DNA of 64,000 nt from Lasiosphaeris hirsuta (lineage: Eukaryota; Ascomycota; Sordariomycetes; Sordariales; Lasiosphaeriaceae). Below are positions 1-10,300 of the stretch, one piece after another (the first letter of the stretch is position 1; the number at the start of each line of letters is the position of its first letter). The DNA is taken from contig JAUKUA010000002.1 of assembly GCA_030549175.1 (NCBI GenBank), forward strand, positions 3,844,001 to 3,908,000, written 5' to 3'. The notes below the pieces were generated by a model. The model saw nothing but the letters and a program-made list of their open reading frames with translations. It was not told where the DNA came from and searched no databases. A program made the position numbers and the translations under genes.

Positions 1-1042
1 AGAGTGCCTTACATCCCCCGCCTTTGCCCTGTCCTGCAAGGGGTCCCTCGGAAACCGGTGGGGAGAGCCAGTGCCGCGGGTAATTGTTTTTGGCAGGCGG
101 CGAGTGCGACGACAGGACCAGGAGAAACTCAGCTTGACCATATATAAGATAACAAAACACACACACATGTGCGACGAGTTGGCCGGCTCTTGGGCCTCTG
201 TTCCGGGTGGTCTGCTGTCTGAAGCTGGAAACTTTATTGTACCTTTGTCCACAGCCACCGGGCCCCAAGACCATCTTAGGGGTAAAGTTCTGTCGGCCTT
301 GGTGCAAACCAGAACCCGAATATCCCCCGTTCCATGTCCTAAACTGCCCTAGCCGCTCTGCAGGGGAACAAAAAGACACCAGGCATGGAGACAGTCACGG
401 CAGGGAGAAAGCAAGTCAACGCAGAATTCAGTCAAAGGTGAATATTTTCTATGTACCTCGCGCCGGCCAGTAAATGGACTACTAACACGAAAATCGAAGC
501 CAAAGAGCACCATCCTCGCCTCCGCTGCGCTTCCGGCCCAGCCTTCCCAATCCATTTCTAAACAATTACAAAAGTCACAATATTCCTGTTCCTGTCCTTG
601 TCCTTATCCCATCCCGGTGCAATGATAAACTCCTCCAACACGCCCGACCCATGCACCCAGATGCAACTCAGTCCCGCGGCCATGCTCTCATGATCGGGCC
701 CGGCGAACCCCGAACCACAATAGTCGAAGAACAATCCTTCCCCCTCTCAGTTAATTTCAGGACCACTCTCCTCAAAGCTCTGAAAGCTGTGACTCTGAGC
801 TACGTAGACACCAAGACAAAACCCAAGTCCCTGAAGTCCGGTGTATTGTAGTAGTCAAATTCGTAGGAGAGGCATGCTCGAAAACCCGAGATATAATCGT
901 GGACGCCTGGCAGCATGATGTCGTACGGTGGCCAACGCCTTGGACACCTTAGATGCTTTGCCGCCACCTCGCGTTCTACAGACACGTCGCTTGGCATCTT
1001 TAACAACTCTCTTCGCATTGCTGAGGGCATATCGCCCGGCGC
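1..1042. other. 3' flank of the Ariadne gene, no gene seen
   Basis: No open frame here looks like a protein, and none has splice signals that extend it. The right part presumably holds the 3' untranslated region of the minus-strand ubiquitin ligase gene. Confidence 0.5.
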
Positions 1043-2816
1043 CTAACGGCGATTGCTCGGTCCGCCGCTGGCAGGAGCGGAGCCTGTAAGCTCAACGTTA
1101 AAAGTCCAACGACCTAGCACTGTTAGTACTCGTGACAAAGAATAGGAGTTAACTTGATATGGCTCACCATCAGCCAGGTTCTGGGCAGTGTCGTCCAATA
1201 GGATGATCCTCCGCTTGTTGCAGTAGGACGTCTTGTCCATAATTTCTACTTTCAGTTTGGGATCGGCAAGTTCCGTGACTGGCTTCTCGAACATCTCCGA
1301 CAAGCCCTCGACCGCCATCTCCAAGTCCTTCTGGTTGTCCTCGAAAATCTCCGTGAGATTGTTGCGAGCAAGGTAGAAAGCGAATGCGTATGTCCACATC
1401 AGCGTCTGGCGGCATGTTTGGAGCGCCTGCGAAGCTGAATTGAGATACTGGACCTCGATCCAAGACATGCCAGACTCCTTTTGCAGCTGGACCATCTTCT
1501 TTTCGGTTTTTGTGTAAATATCCTTGTCAAGGCGTGCTGATTGCTCGTGGTTGGCATAGCGGTTATAGTAGTGCAAATAGCGCTCCAGAGACACCCGGGA
1601 CTTAGCCTGTGCGTCTCGTGCTTCTGTACCGCTCTTCTCCTCGAAGCGATTGCAACTGTACCAACTCGTCCCGTGCTCTGACCAAAGGCCCATACACATC
1701 CAGCAAAACTCGTGCTTGCATTTGCGGCACGTCATATGGTTGCACCCACCGTTCTTCTCGATAGTGCTGTTGCACTTGGGGCACTCTTTGGTGTTGGCCG
1801 AAATCCAGTTGGCCGTCTCCGAATCGTCAGCACACTTCTTAAGCCACTTTTTTACAAGCTCGCATGGGGCGGGCTGGTGGTCGCTCAAAATGCAGCCGAA
1901 GCAAAACCGATGGGCGCAGAGGCAGGACACTGTGGGGACCACCTTGTCTAGGTCCTTCTTCTTCACTCCGCATTCGATCGCATTTTGGCAGTCAGGGGCC
2001 GGGCACCACTTCAGGGTATCCTTATCTTCCACGTAGGTCCGGTTAAGCAGCTCGTGGTATCGCTCCTTAAGCTCAGGGGTGACGAGCAGGTCCAGAGAAC
2101 GGGCATCGACAATCAGGTCGCAGCCATCCGAAGGGCATTGGATGCGTGCGGCCTCGCCTTCCTCCTTGATTTTTTGCGACAAGTAGTGTCGGTAGCAATC
2201 AACGCAGTACCGATGACCGCACTTGATGGCGAATGATGCGAGACCAGGTCCCTCCTCGCAGCAAATGTCGCAGACGAAGCCTGGCTGGACCTCGAGTCGT
2301 GGCAAACTCGCAGATTCTTGGGCGAGACCGGCGGCTTCGAGGACCTGGGGTGGTGCATCCATGTAATCTTCAATTAAGCGCTCCTTATTCCATCGGAAAT
2401 GCCGGAGCAGTATGGCGGCCTCCTCCTTTGATATGTTCAAAATCATGTTGACTTCGTTTATGAGGTCATCTTGCTGTTTTTCAATATCGGCTGGCTGGTA
2501 GACCTTGAAGCTAATGTCGTATGCGACCCTCTTACGGCCAATATCCTTAGACATGCCAAGATCCGGGTCTGGCTCGTCATCGAAATCAAAGTCTAGATAG
2601 AACAGGTCAGTACATGTTTGCTTATAGAGTGGGACAAAAAGAAGAGCGTAAGTCTTTCAAGACCAGTACGCTAATGATATAAAGGGGAGTACCCATAGCC
2701 AAGCACAATATAAGAAACCGACCTTCCGCACCAGAGAGATCGTCGTTGTCGCTGTCATCCGGGAGGATGTCATCTTCACTAGAGACCGCAGACATGAAGT
2801 CGTCGTCTGAATCCAT
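1043..2816 (-). CDS. HEL1: Ariadne-type RBR E3 ubiquitin ligase
   Basis: The model has three exons on the minus strand: 2816-2723, 2592-1168 and 1113-1043, giving 529 aa. Intron 1 (130 nt) ends CTGACC...CTAG. Intron 2 (54 nt, GTGAGC...CTAACAGTGCTAG) is a multiple of three and was read through in the raw frame. The N-terminus is acidic (DSDDD, DDSDNDD), followed by a UBA-like segment (about 75-105), RING1 from C139 (CDIC), an IBR, and RING2. In RING2 the catalytic cysteine is the one in GGCNHM (about C315). A C-terminal helical Ariadne domain follows. Length and order match HHARI/ARIH1 and yeast Hel1, which pass ubiquitin through a RING2 cysteine thioester, often with neddylated cullins. The start was chosen because the fungal family begins with this acidic leader. 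It is divergent from the FHA gene at 4001. Confidence 0.95.
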
Positions 2817-3038
2817 CCCGTTGGACGCCGTTGTGAGTGGTGTCGGAGGAGCCGCTTCGGGGCCGGCTGAGGCGAGGATCCTCTTGTTGGGAAGGGTGGA
2901 TGTAGAGGATATCGTCGCCTCAGCGGCTTTCCGCTTGCGAGTGGTGGGAGGAATGGTGCCGGTTTAATCGCAGTCGGTTGGGAGGTCGTTAAACTCGCCA
3001 CCCGCCCGAGTGATTTGTCGGCGCTGGTGAGATCTAAA

Positions 3039-3057
3039 GAGTCGAGGCTCTCGACTC
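3039..3057. repeat. perfect 8-bp inverted repeat (hairpin)
   Basis: GAGTCGAG and CTCGACTC are separated by GCT. The element lies about 220 bases upstream of the ubiquitin ligase start codon. A nearby TGACTC (just downstream on the plus strand) resembles a Gcn4/CPC1 half site. Whether the hairpin acts as a protein site or an RNA structure is unknown. Confidence 0.6.
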
Positions 3058-3587
3058 GAAATGAGTGACTCGGCGTGCGGACTGAGGTGGCTGAACACGC
3101 AGCGATGCACAGCGAGGGGTCAAGCGTGGGGCGGAATGTGACGCAGAGGATGCCCAGGTTGGCAGTGCAGGGAATGAATGAGCTATCGCTGTCGGAGGCG
3201 TGAAGAGCGGCCGGTTCGGCAAAACAGTAATACGGCGGGGCAAATGGTGGGGGTTGAAGGGGTTGACAGGAATGAAGACTGCGATGCACGCCTGTAGATG
3301 TTTTGTGGTAGCGGCTGAGATTTGAAGTGAGAGGTGTAGAACAAGTGAAGGGATGGCGGGAGTGGAGTTGTCAACAGTCAGTCGAACGGCGTTGTCTGGA
3401 AGGCGGATGGCGGAAGGCAGCACGGGCAGCCCAGACGCACGGGAGGTGCACGGCGCAGCCTGGGAGAACAACCGGGAAGCTTATGTAAGTCAGGAGTCAC
3501 TCGGTCATTTCGAGAGGGAGCACACTTCCAGGCTTGTGTCCAGTGCCAGTAGAAATAGACCTGTGCCCCACCCCTTAGTGATGGAAG

Positions 3588-3652
3588 AGGCAGGCAACAG
3601 GAGGCAGGCAACAGGAGGCAGGCACGACGGGCAGGCAAGCGGGCAGGCAATG
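3588..3652. repeat. GGCAGGCA-rich minisatellite
   Basis: Two near-perfect copies of a 14-base unit (AGGCAGGCAACAGG) are followed by degenerate GGCAGGCA copies, about 65 bases in all. It lies in the divergent intergenic region about 350 bases upstream of the FHA gene start. Confidence 0.75.
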
Positions 3653-4000
3653 GAAGCAGCAAGCAGCCCAGCCCAGCTCTGGGGCCGCCTGCGATCCCAG
3701 CCCAAGTGTTCAGCTGTGCGCGCCAAGGAATGGCCCGCCATGATTAGCTCGGCTCCACCACGCGTTTCGCAACCTGAGCTTGGTCAACTAGCTGCAGCTG
3801 GAAAGAGATCTAAAATCTCAAGGCGGTTTCCCCAACTCCTGGTAAATTGTGAATCCCCTCGGCAGATCGATAAACCAACGTTAGATCGGACTAAGTCTCT
3901 CTCCCCGAAAGAGAAAATCAGTAACCATTCGAGCCGCATTTCCCACCACCCATCAATAATCATCCTCACTCACAACTCAACCAAGACTTGACCGGTTGTG

Positions 4001-5038
4001 ATGGATTCCGAGCACGCAGATCGGAGCCACCGATCCCGTCGGCGCAAACACGACGATGACGGCAACAACGAAGAATCCCGCAACGAACCGAGAAAAAGGC
4101 ATCAGGGCCAGGAGTCGGAGAGACACAGTCGTCGGTACCGTTCTCGGGACAGGGCGCATCGGAGACGCTCGAGGTCGCCGGATTTGAGGGATCGCCGATC
4201 GCTATCGCGGCCTCGGTCTAGGTCGAGAGACCGAGAGGGGAAGAGGAAGGAAGAAGGCGACAGAGCGGGCCGCGGCCATCGAAGCGGAGATAAGGATGAT
4301 GGTGACAGAGGGTCGGACAGAAAGCGGCCTCGACGGGAAAGGGACCGAGACGGGGGTTCAGACAACGGGGGCAGGGAAAGCCGAAGACCTCGCAGCGCGG
4401 ACGGCAGAGGCTCGTCGAAGATGCCTAGGCTTGAGGGAGCCAGCTCGATGGTGAAGGTTGACAACAGGCCAAGTGTCAAGCGTAGCGGCCCTTTGCCTTC
4501 CCAGGGTGACTCATTCGCCGTTCTCAACGGGGAGGAGCCCGAGAAACCCAAGGAGAAGCCCAACTTTGGCAACACCGGACTCTTGGCCGCGGCATCGAAT
4601 ACGGTCACCCAAGCCGACGGCAACACGGTCACACTGAAATACCACGAGCCCCCGGAAGCCCGAAAACCCGCCCCGCGAGACGTATGGAAACTATTCGTGT
4701 TCAAGGGCACTGAGACCATTGACACAGTCGAGCTCAGCGCGCGCAGTTGTTGGCTCATTGGGAGAGACTCGGCCGTCGTCGATCTTCCTGCCGAGCACCC
4801 CTCCATTAGCAAGCAGCACGCGGTGATACAGTTCAGGTACACCGAGAAGCGTAACGAGTATGGCGACAAAATTGGCCTGGTGAAACCCTACCTCATCGAC
4901 CTGGAGAGTGCAAATGGCACTGCCGTCAATGGCAAGAAAGTGCCGGAAAGCCGATACATGGAGCTAAGGGACAAAGATATGATTCAGTTTGGTCAAAGCA
5001 CGAGAGAATATGTGCTCATTCTCGCACCTCGAGACTGA
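4001..5038 (+). CDS. PML1: FHA-domain splicing/nuclear factor, Pml1/SNIP1 family
   Basis: A single exon encodes 345 aa. The start is the ATG at 4001; the codon before it (3998) is GTG and is not used. Residues 1 to about 140 are extremely Arg/Ser/Asp/Glu-rich (SR/RD dipeptides), typical of spliceosome-associated proteins. A linker follows, then an FHA domain at about 240-340 with the phospho-threonine-binding GRD (R255) and SISKQHAVI motifs and the LESANGT(A)VNG motif near the end. This architecture is that of human SNIP1 and yeast Pml1. Pml1 belongs to the RES complex, which helps pre-mRNA retention and splicing, and acts in the nucleus. It shares a divergent intergenic region with the ubiquitin ligase gene. 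Confidence 0.93.
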   Translation: MDSEHADRSHRSRRRKHDDDGNNEESRNEPRKRHQGQESERHSRRYRSRDRAHRRRSRSPDLRDRRSLSRPRSRSRDREGKRKEEGDRAGRGHRSGDKDDGDRGSDRKRPRRERDRDGGSDNGGRESRRPRSADGRGSSKMPRLEGASSMVKVDNRPSVKRSGPLPSQGDSFAVLNGEEPEKPKEKPNFGNTGLLAAASNTVTQADGNTVTLKYHEPPEARKPAPRDVWKLFVFKGTETIDTVELSARSCWLIGRDSAVVDLPAEHPSISKQHAVIQFRYTEKRNEYGDKIGLVKPYLIDLESANGTAVNGKKVPESRYMELRDKDMIQFGQSTREYVLILAPRD

Positions 5039-7301
5039 ACTTGACAGTCACCACCCACCCTTGCTCCGCCACTCGCCAGCCGGCCAGCTAAAAACTGCCT
5101 TCATGGCTTGCGAGCAAACGTCAGTGGCACGAACCGAAGGGCCTTTCGGTGTGTTGGTCCGGCGGGTGATATCTCGGCGGCAGAGTTACCGAGGTAGAAA
5201 ATATTACGGGATGGCATTTTTGACTACGTATACTCAGAACTTGCCGATCCCTTCGATCCTAGTTTGATGGCTTACAGAGCCGCTCTCTCAACCCTTGTGC
5301 CGAACATGGTCGCCTTCTCGTGGAACACCCCACGGTTTCTCAACTGATCATATGACTTGACAAAATCGGTGTGTTGTTTTGGGTTTGCGCGACAAATCCT
5401 GCGGGGTTCTTGGGACGTCACTTAAAACGTCAATTTCGATAGCAGCCCACCGGATACGTCAGGATCTTTTAAAGTTTACGCAGCAAAGAGGCCATGCAAA
5501 GTCACGATGCACCGAGCCCTGAGCAGCTTGCGAGTACTCTGCAGTGTAACTTTTGCGTACATATCTACCCCAGGTAGCCCGACACAATATCTGAGAAGGA
5601 CTTGGCTACTACATCAAGCCCGTGGATATCGCGTATCAGGAGATGATCATGGAGCGGTGGTTTCAACTGACATTGGAAGAGAGGCGCACCCGCGTTCAGA
5701 GAGATAGCACCGCTACGGCCGCCGAGGCAGCCTTGGACACACAATGTCCGTCGTTCGGCTCCCAAGACATATCGGCTGAATCGCAGGGCAGTGAGTGTGT
5801 TTTGGGGAAGAAGCCCTATCACCTTTGATCTGGAGGGCTAAATCTAGGCAACCTCTCGCGCAGCATTATTCGGCAAGTCGACAGTAGTTGCTTCTATTGT
5901 TGTTTTGGAAGCCTCCGCCAGCTGCTTCCGCAAAATGCAGATCACTCGGCGCAGACATTACGAGTACAGACACTAGCCAGTGGATATCGTGCCTACAACA
6001 CATGCACCGACACACCGGTTAGGCTGTCGTGGGCCTGTCTTCTATTTCTAGGAACGCCACAACTGCACAACATCTAAATACCAATCGAATCTGCTTCCCA
6101 GCACGCACTTGGTCCTGCTGACTCATTTCGTCATCTTGTGAGTGTGTAGTTGATCGTCTCTTCTTGCTGAATAATGAATTCCAAGACTGGTAGTTTGTGG
6201 GTTTCTTCAAGAAATCGGACTGAGGACAATCCGTGAAGACCTACACTAGTGAGGTTTAACCTGGAACGGTCGCTGGGCTGTCAGTTTGCGCCGTTGGGTA
6301 GCATGGGACCGGCTTGGCGTTGCCACCCCCGTCTGGGCAGCCCTTCACCCTCAGCTAGCCCGGGTTCAGCGGTTCCCGTTGTCGGTATCGAATAGCGCGA
6401 CCAACTGCGCAGACGGCAGCGCTGCCTCCTGTGGGCGTCGGCTGTGACACACACCGGCTAACAACGCGAAAGCGCGGCCAGCTCTTGGATTGATGCAGCA
6501 GAGGGCTGACTCGACTGCGCGCTGCCAGGCACCTAGCGGGCACCAAGTAGAGACTGCCGGCTTCCCGCCCCGCGAAACGGTGCCCAATAAGCGGCCCGGC
6601 GGCTGGTTAGAGGGTGTGCCATGTCCAGGATTCCCAACCTTAGCGAACAGCATCGTTGCAATTCCCTGCCTTCCCGCCCTCGTTCTGCTCGCAGAGCCCT
6701 GTGGCACATGAAACACTTTGGCGGGTGCTTCCTCCACAGGGGGCTCATCGGTGATGGAGGGGAGAGAGGCCAAGAGGGTGCCATACTTCGATCAGGTCCT
6801 AAATGGTGGCTCAGCTGCCACTCGCGGTCACTCGAATGGGCAGCCTCGTGACGGGACGACTCCATGGCACCTTGCTCGCTCCGTCCGCTCAGCAGAGAAA
6901 AGGCCATAGGACGAACTCATCTGTTGTCGCCCTGCAGGTCCGATGATGGCCTGCGACTGCCCTCGCTTCCTCGTTCCTACAATATCGCGTACCGGCAGCA
7001 AAAGCTCCTGGTCACGTCGCACCCTGTTTCTCTGCTTATTCTGAGATCTGAATTCCGATACTGCGCGCTCTGTGCAATCTGCTACACACTGGTCCCGTAC
7101 AGCCTCGCCGATGTCGTCAAAGGTACACGCTATTACCTAGGACGTCTCAGTTGTCAGGCAACCTTGCAGCTCCCATATAAGACTCCAGGACCACCGCCCG
7201 TCTCCCGCCCCCTTAATCCGTCCTTTCCTCATCCGGTGCTATTCATGGTTGGCACTTAAAGCCATCCCACACTTTCTCTGACCCTTGCTCGTCAGCAAAG
7301 C
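5039..7301. other. 2.3 kb intergenic region upstream of the NLR gene
   Basis: No complete gene could be built. One short frame (5598-5828) has a protein-like composition but has a stop codon just upstream and only an internal ATG at 5643, so it may be a gene remnant or chance. The right part presumably contains the NLR promoter and leader. Confidence 0.5.
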
Positions 7302-10300
7302 ATGGTACGTATCTCGCGCAGTATTCGTCTGCATCTCCTCTGCGCCGCAGCATACTGCCTCAGCTGCCGGGTCCCCTCGATCCTACCTACGCGTATCGAG
7401 GTCTCCCGGCGGTCGGCCACACCCAACCGCAAGCGCGGACCGAGCCGTCCTGCGGCTGGTAGATATCAGACGAGAGAACTAGCCTTGACTTCCTTTTGCT
7501 GATTCGCCTGCGTTCCGCGTAGGTAACCATAAACAAGACAATTGCTCGGTTCGAGCTTACTACTGTCTACCGGCACCCCGAGGCAAAGGCCGACATTGTT
7601 CTCGTTCATGGCCTCAACGGTAACCCTCAAAAGACATGGACGGCCAAGAATGGCGTCTACTGGCCTGCCGACCTCCTGCCGACTTCGCTGAAGAATGAGC
7701 ATGCGAATGTCCTGGTCTACGGGTACAATGCCGACGTTTACTCGAGTAAAAAGGACCAGAGCCCCAGCAACAACTTCGTCCACCACCATGCACAGAACCT
7801 AGTCAACTCGCTGACACAGTACCGCAAAAACGAGGGAACAGAGCGACATCCCATTATCTGGGTTGCCCACAGCCTCGGTGGTATCGTCCTAAAGCGGGCA
7901 CTCCTGTACTCGAATGATGTTCGCGCACACCACCAGGAGGACTTACGCTCCATATTTGTTTCAACATTCGGCATCATCTTCCTAGGCACGCCGCATAACG
8001 GGTCTAATCTTGCCGCCTGGGGCCGCATCCTGCAGCACATGTCCGATGTTGTGGTGCCGAGGAGGTTCTTCGAGACGGAGCCGGTGCTACTCAAGACCCT
8101 CAAGAAGGACAGCGAGACTCTCCAATCAATTAACAACCACTTCCTGGATATCTACCAACGATTCATGATACACATGGTCCACGAGAATCATACCACGGAC
8201 ATCAAGGGGACAAAGTATGTTTTTCTTTCTCAATTTTCGCCTCTAGTCGACCTTGAGATACTAACTCTCCTTTAGAGTTTTTGTCGTCGATACCGCTTCC
8301 GCAAACCCTCAGATGGTGGGTGTTACGTACTACGGTATCGAGGCTACACATTCTGGCATGTGCAAATTTGAGAGCGGCAATGCCCCTGGCTACCTGAACG
8401 TGTCTACCGCTATCCGCGAATGGGTTGCACTCTCCCTCACCGTTATCCCAACTCGGTGGAATATGGAGGACGAGGACCGCCGTACGAGGGCGAACCTAGA
8501 GTACTTTGAGCGCATGCGCTCGTATGTGAGCTGAGCCCTTTCCACTCCACGCAAATGATGGATTGGGTATTGACTGGGCCGATTAGAACAGGGTGACGCT
8601 TCCCACCACGGAGCAACAAGCAATTGGTATGTCCCAACCACCCACCATTACTGGCTTGTACCGCTCGCCACCCCCCTACGGGCAGCCACCGGCCGAGTTA
8701 GAAATTGAAGAGATGGAAGACGGCAAGGCGCTTAGCACCGGCAACGCCGACTGATGTCTGAAGGACATGGGCTGATTCGTTTTCCTTTGATATAGTACAA
8801 GGCAGCACAAGTGCGAACAATAATGAGATAACTTCACAAGAACAGCCCGCTCCGGAAGTTATCGAGCCGGTATCCCCGGAATCTATGCCTGAGCCCTTGG
8901 GCCAAAAGTTGCTCGAGGGCCCTCCGCCGAGCGCTCAGCCTCCGGCTCAGTACGAATCACAAGCTCGGCAGGAGTCTCAAAGGCCGGACGAGCCCCTCTT
9001 CATCCACCCAGAGCCATTCCGTCCCAACTCGTACTTTATTGGCCGCGAAGATGAACTCAGAGGTCTGCACGAGATGCTCATGGACCGTAGGCGAAGGTCC
9101 GAGGGGACCTCTGCCGTCTTGATCCAATGCCTCCCCGGAGGCGGCAAGACACACCTGGCGCGGCAGTACGTGTTCAAGCATAAGGATGACTACCCCGGTG
9201 GCGTGTACTGGGTTCGAGCCAAGTCCCGCCACGAAATGGAGTACTGGTTCTGGCGCATTGCCAAGAATGAGGCGCTCAAGGGGCTGGTTGAGCAGCGCGA
9301 CGTGGACGAGCTCCGCGATCCTAAGAAGATCGTCGAAATCGTCCGCAAATGGCTGAACACCCAGTCTGGCTGGCTCATGGTGTTTGATGGCGTCCAGTTT
9401 GACACGCCCGGTCTGCATGAGTTCATCCCTGATGCCCGGAACACCAGTCTGATCTTCACGTCGACAGAGCGGGCGGCGGGAGGCGAGCCTCAGTTTGACA
9501 ATCCGCAGGTGATGGAGCTGGGATTGCTAACCCCGCAGCAGGCGGAGGACCTGTTGCTTATGGAGATGGACAAGAAGCAGCCATGGTCGGCGGATGACCG
9601 GGCCAAAGCCCGCGAGCTGGTGCAGCTGATGGGCCGGCTTCCTTTGATGATACATGTTGCGGCGCGACACCTGAGAGCGACTCGGGAGCCGCTTTCCAAG
9701 TATCTGAAGTCGTATAGGAGCCGACCGAAGGCCGGCGGTTTGCCCGCCTACAGGGCAGTGCGGGAGCAGCTTGAACACAGGGGTGCCAATGCCGCGCTGA
9801 ACCTGATTTCGTTGTTGGTTTTCTTTGACCAGCATATCCCGGTGGAAATGGTGTCCCTTGGTAGGTCACAGAAGCCTCACTGCTCGAGTGTTGATACTGA
9901 CTTCGGCATCAGGCCTCTCAGCCCTTGACAAGACCACCCCGATCAAAACGTGCGACGTCTCGCACCGCAAGACGAACTTGAACAACACGTTGAGAACGCT
10001 AATTGCGTTCGCACTGATCGAGCGAACCGAGAGCGATGATATTTCGCCTGCCAGCTCTCGCAGCTCCAAGAAGAGTTTCGATAAGCACGCCGACTACCTC
10101 GATCTCCTCCGAATCCACAGCGTGGTTCAGGCTTTCTTCATGGACACGCTCCACGAGGAGCGCCAAGTGGACTTTTGGCTGGAACGCGCCTCGGCCGTTT
10201 GGTGCAGGTCATATGACGAGGCACACAAGCGTATCCAAGAAAACCCCAGAGTCGGGCTTCCAGATGATTATCGACGATTCTCGATCCACGGACAGAAGTT

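Larger units (their letters stand above)
2817..4000. promoter_or_regulatory. divergent intergenic region, ubiquitin ligase / FHA gene
   Basis: These 1.18 kb separate two divergent start codons and should contain both promoters and 5' leaders. The region holds a perfect inverted repeat at 3039-3057 and a GGCAGGCA-rich minisatellite at 3588-3652. Long open frames on both strands (for example 3353-3991 +) are low-complexity and have no family resemblance, so I do not call them genes. Confidence 0.6.

Noticed and set aside
3353..3991. 212-codon plus-strand frame upstream of PML1
   Set aside because: Covers the minisatellite and promoter, has no conserved motif, and ends just before the true PML1 start.
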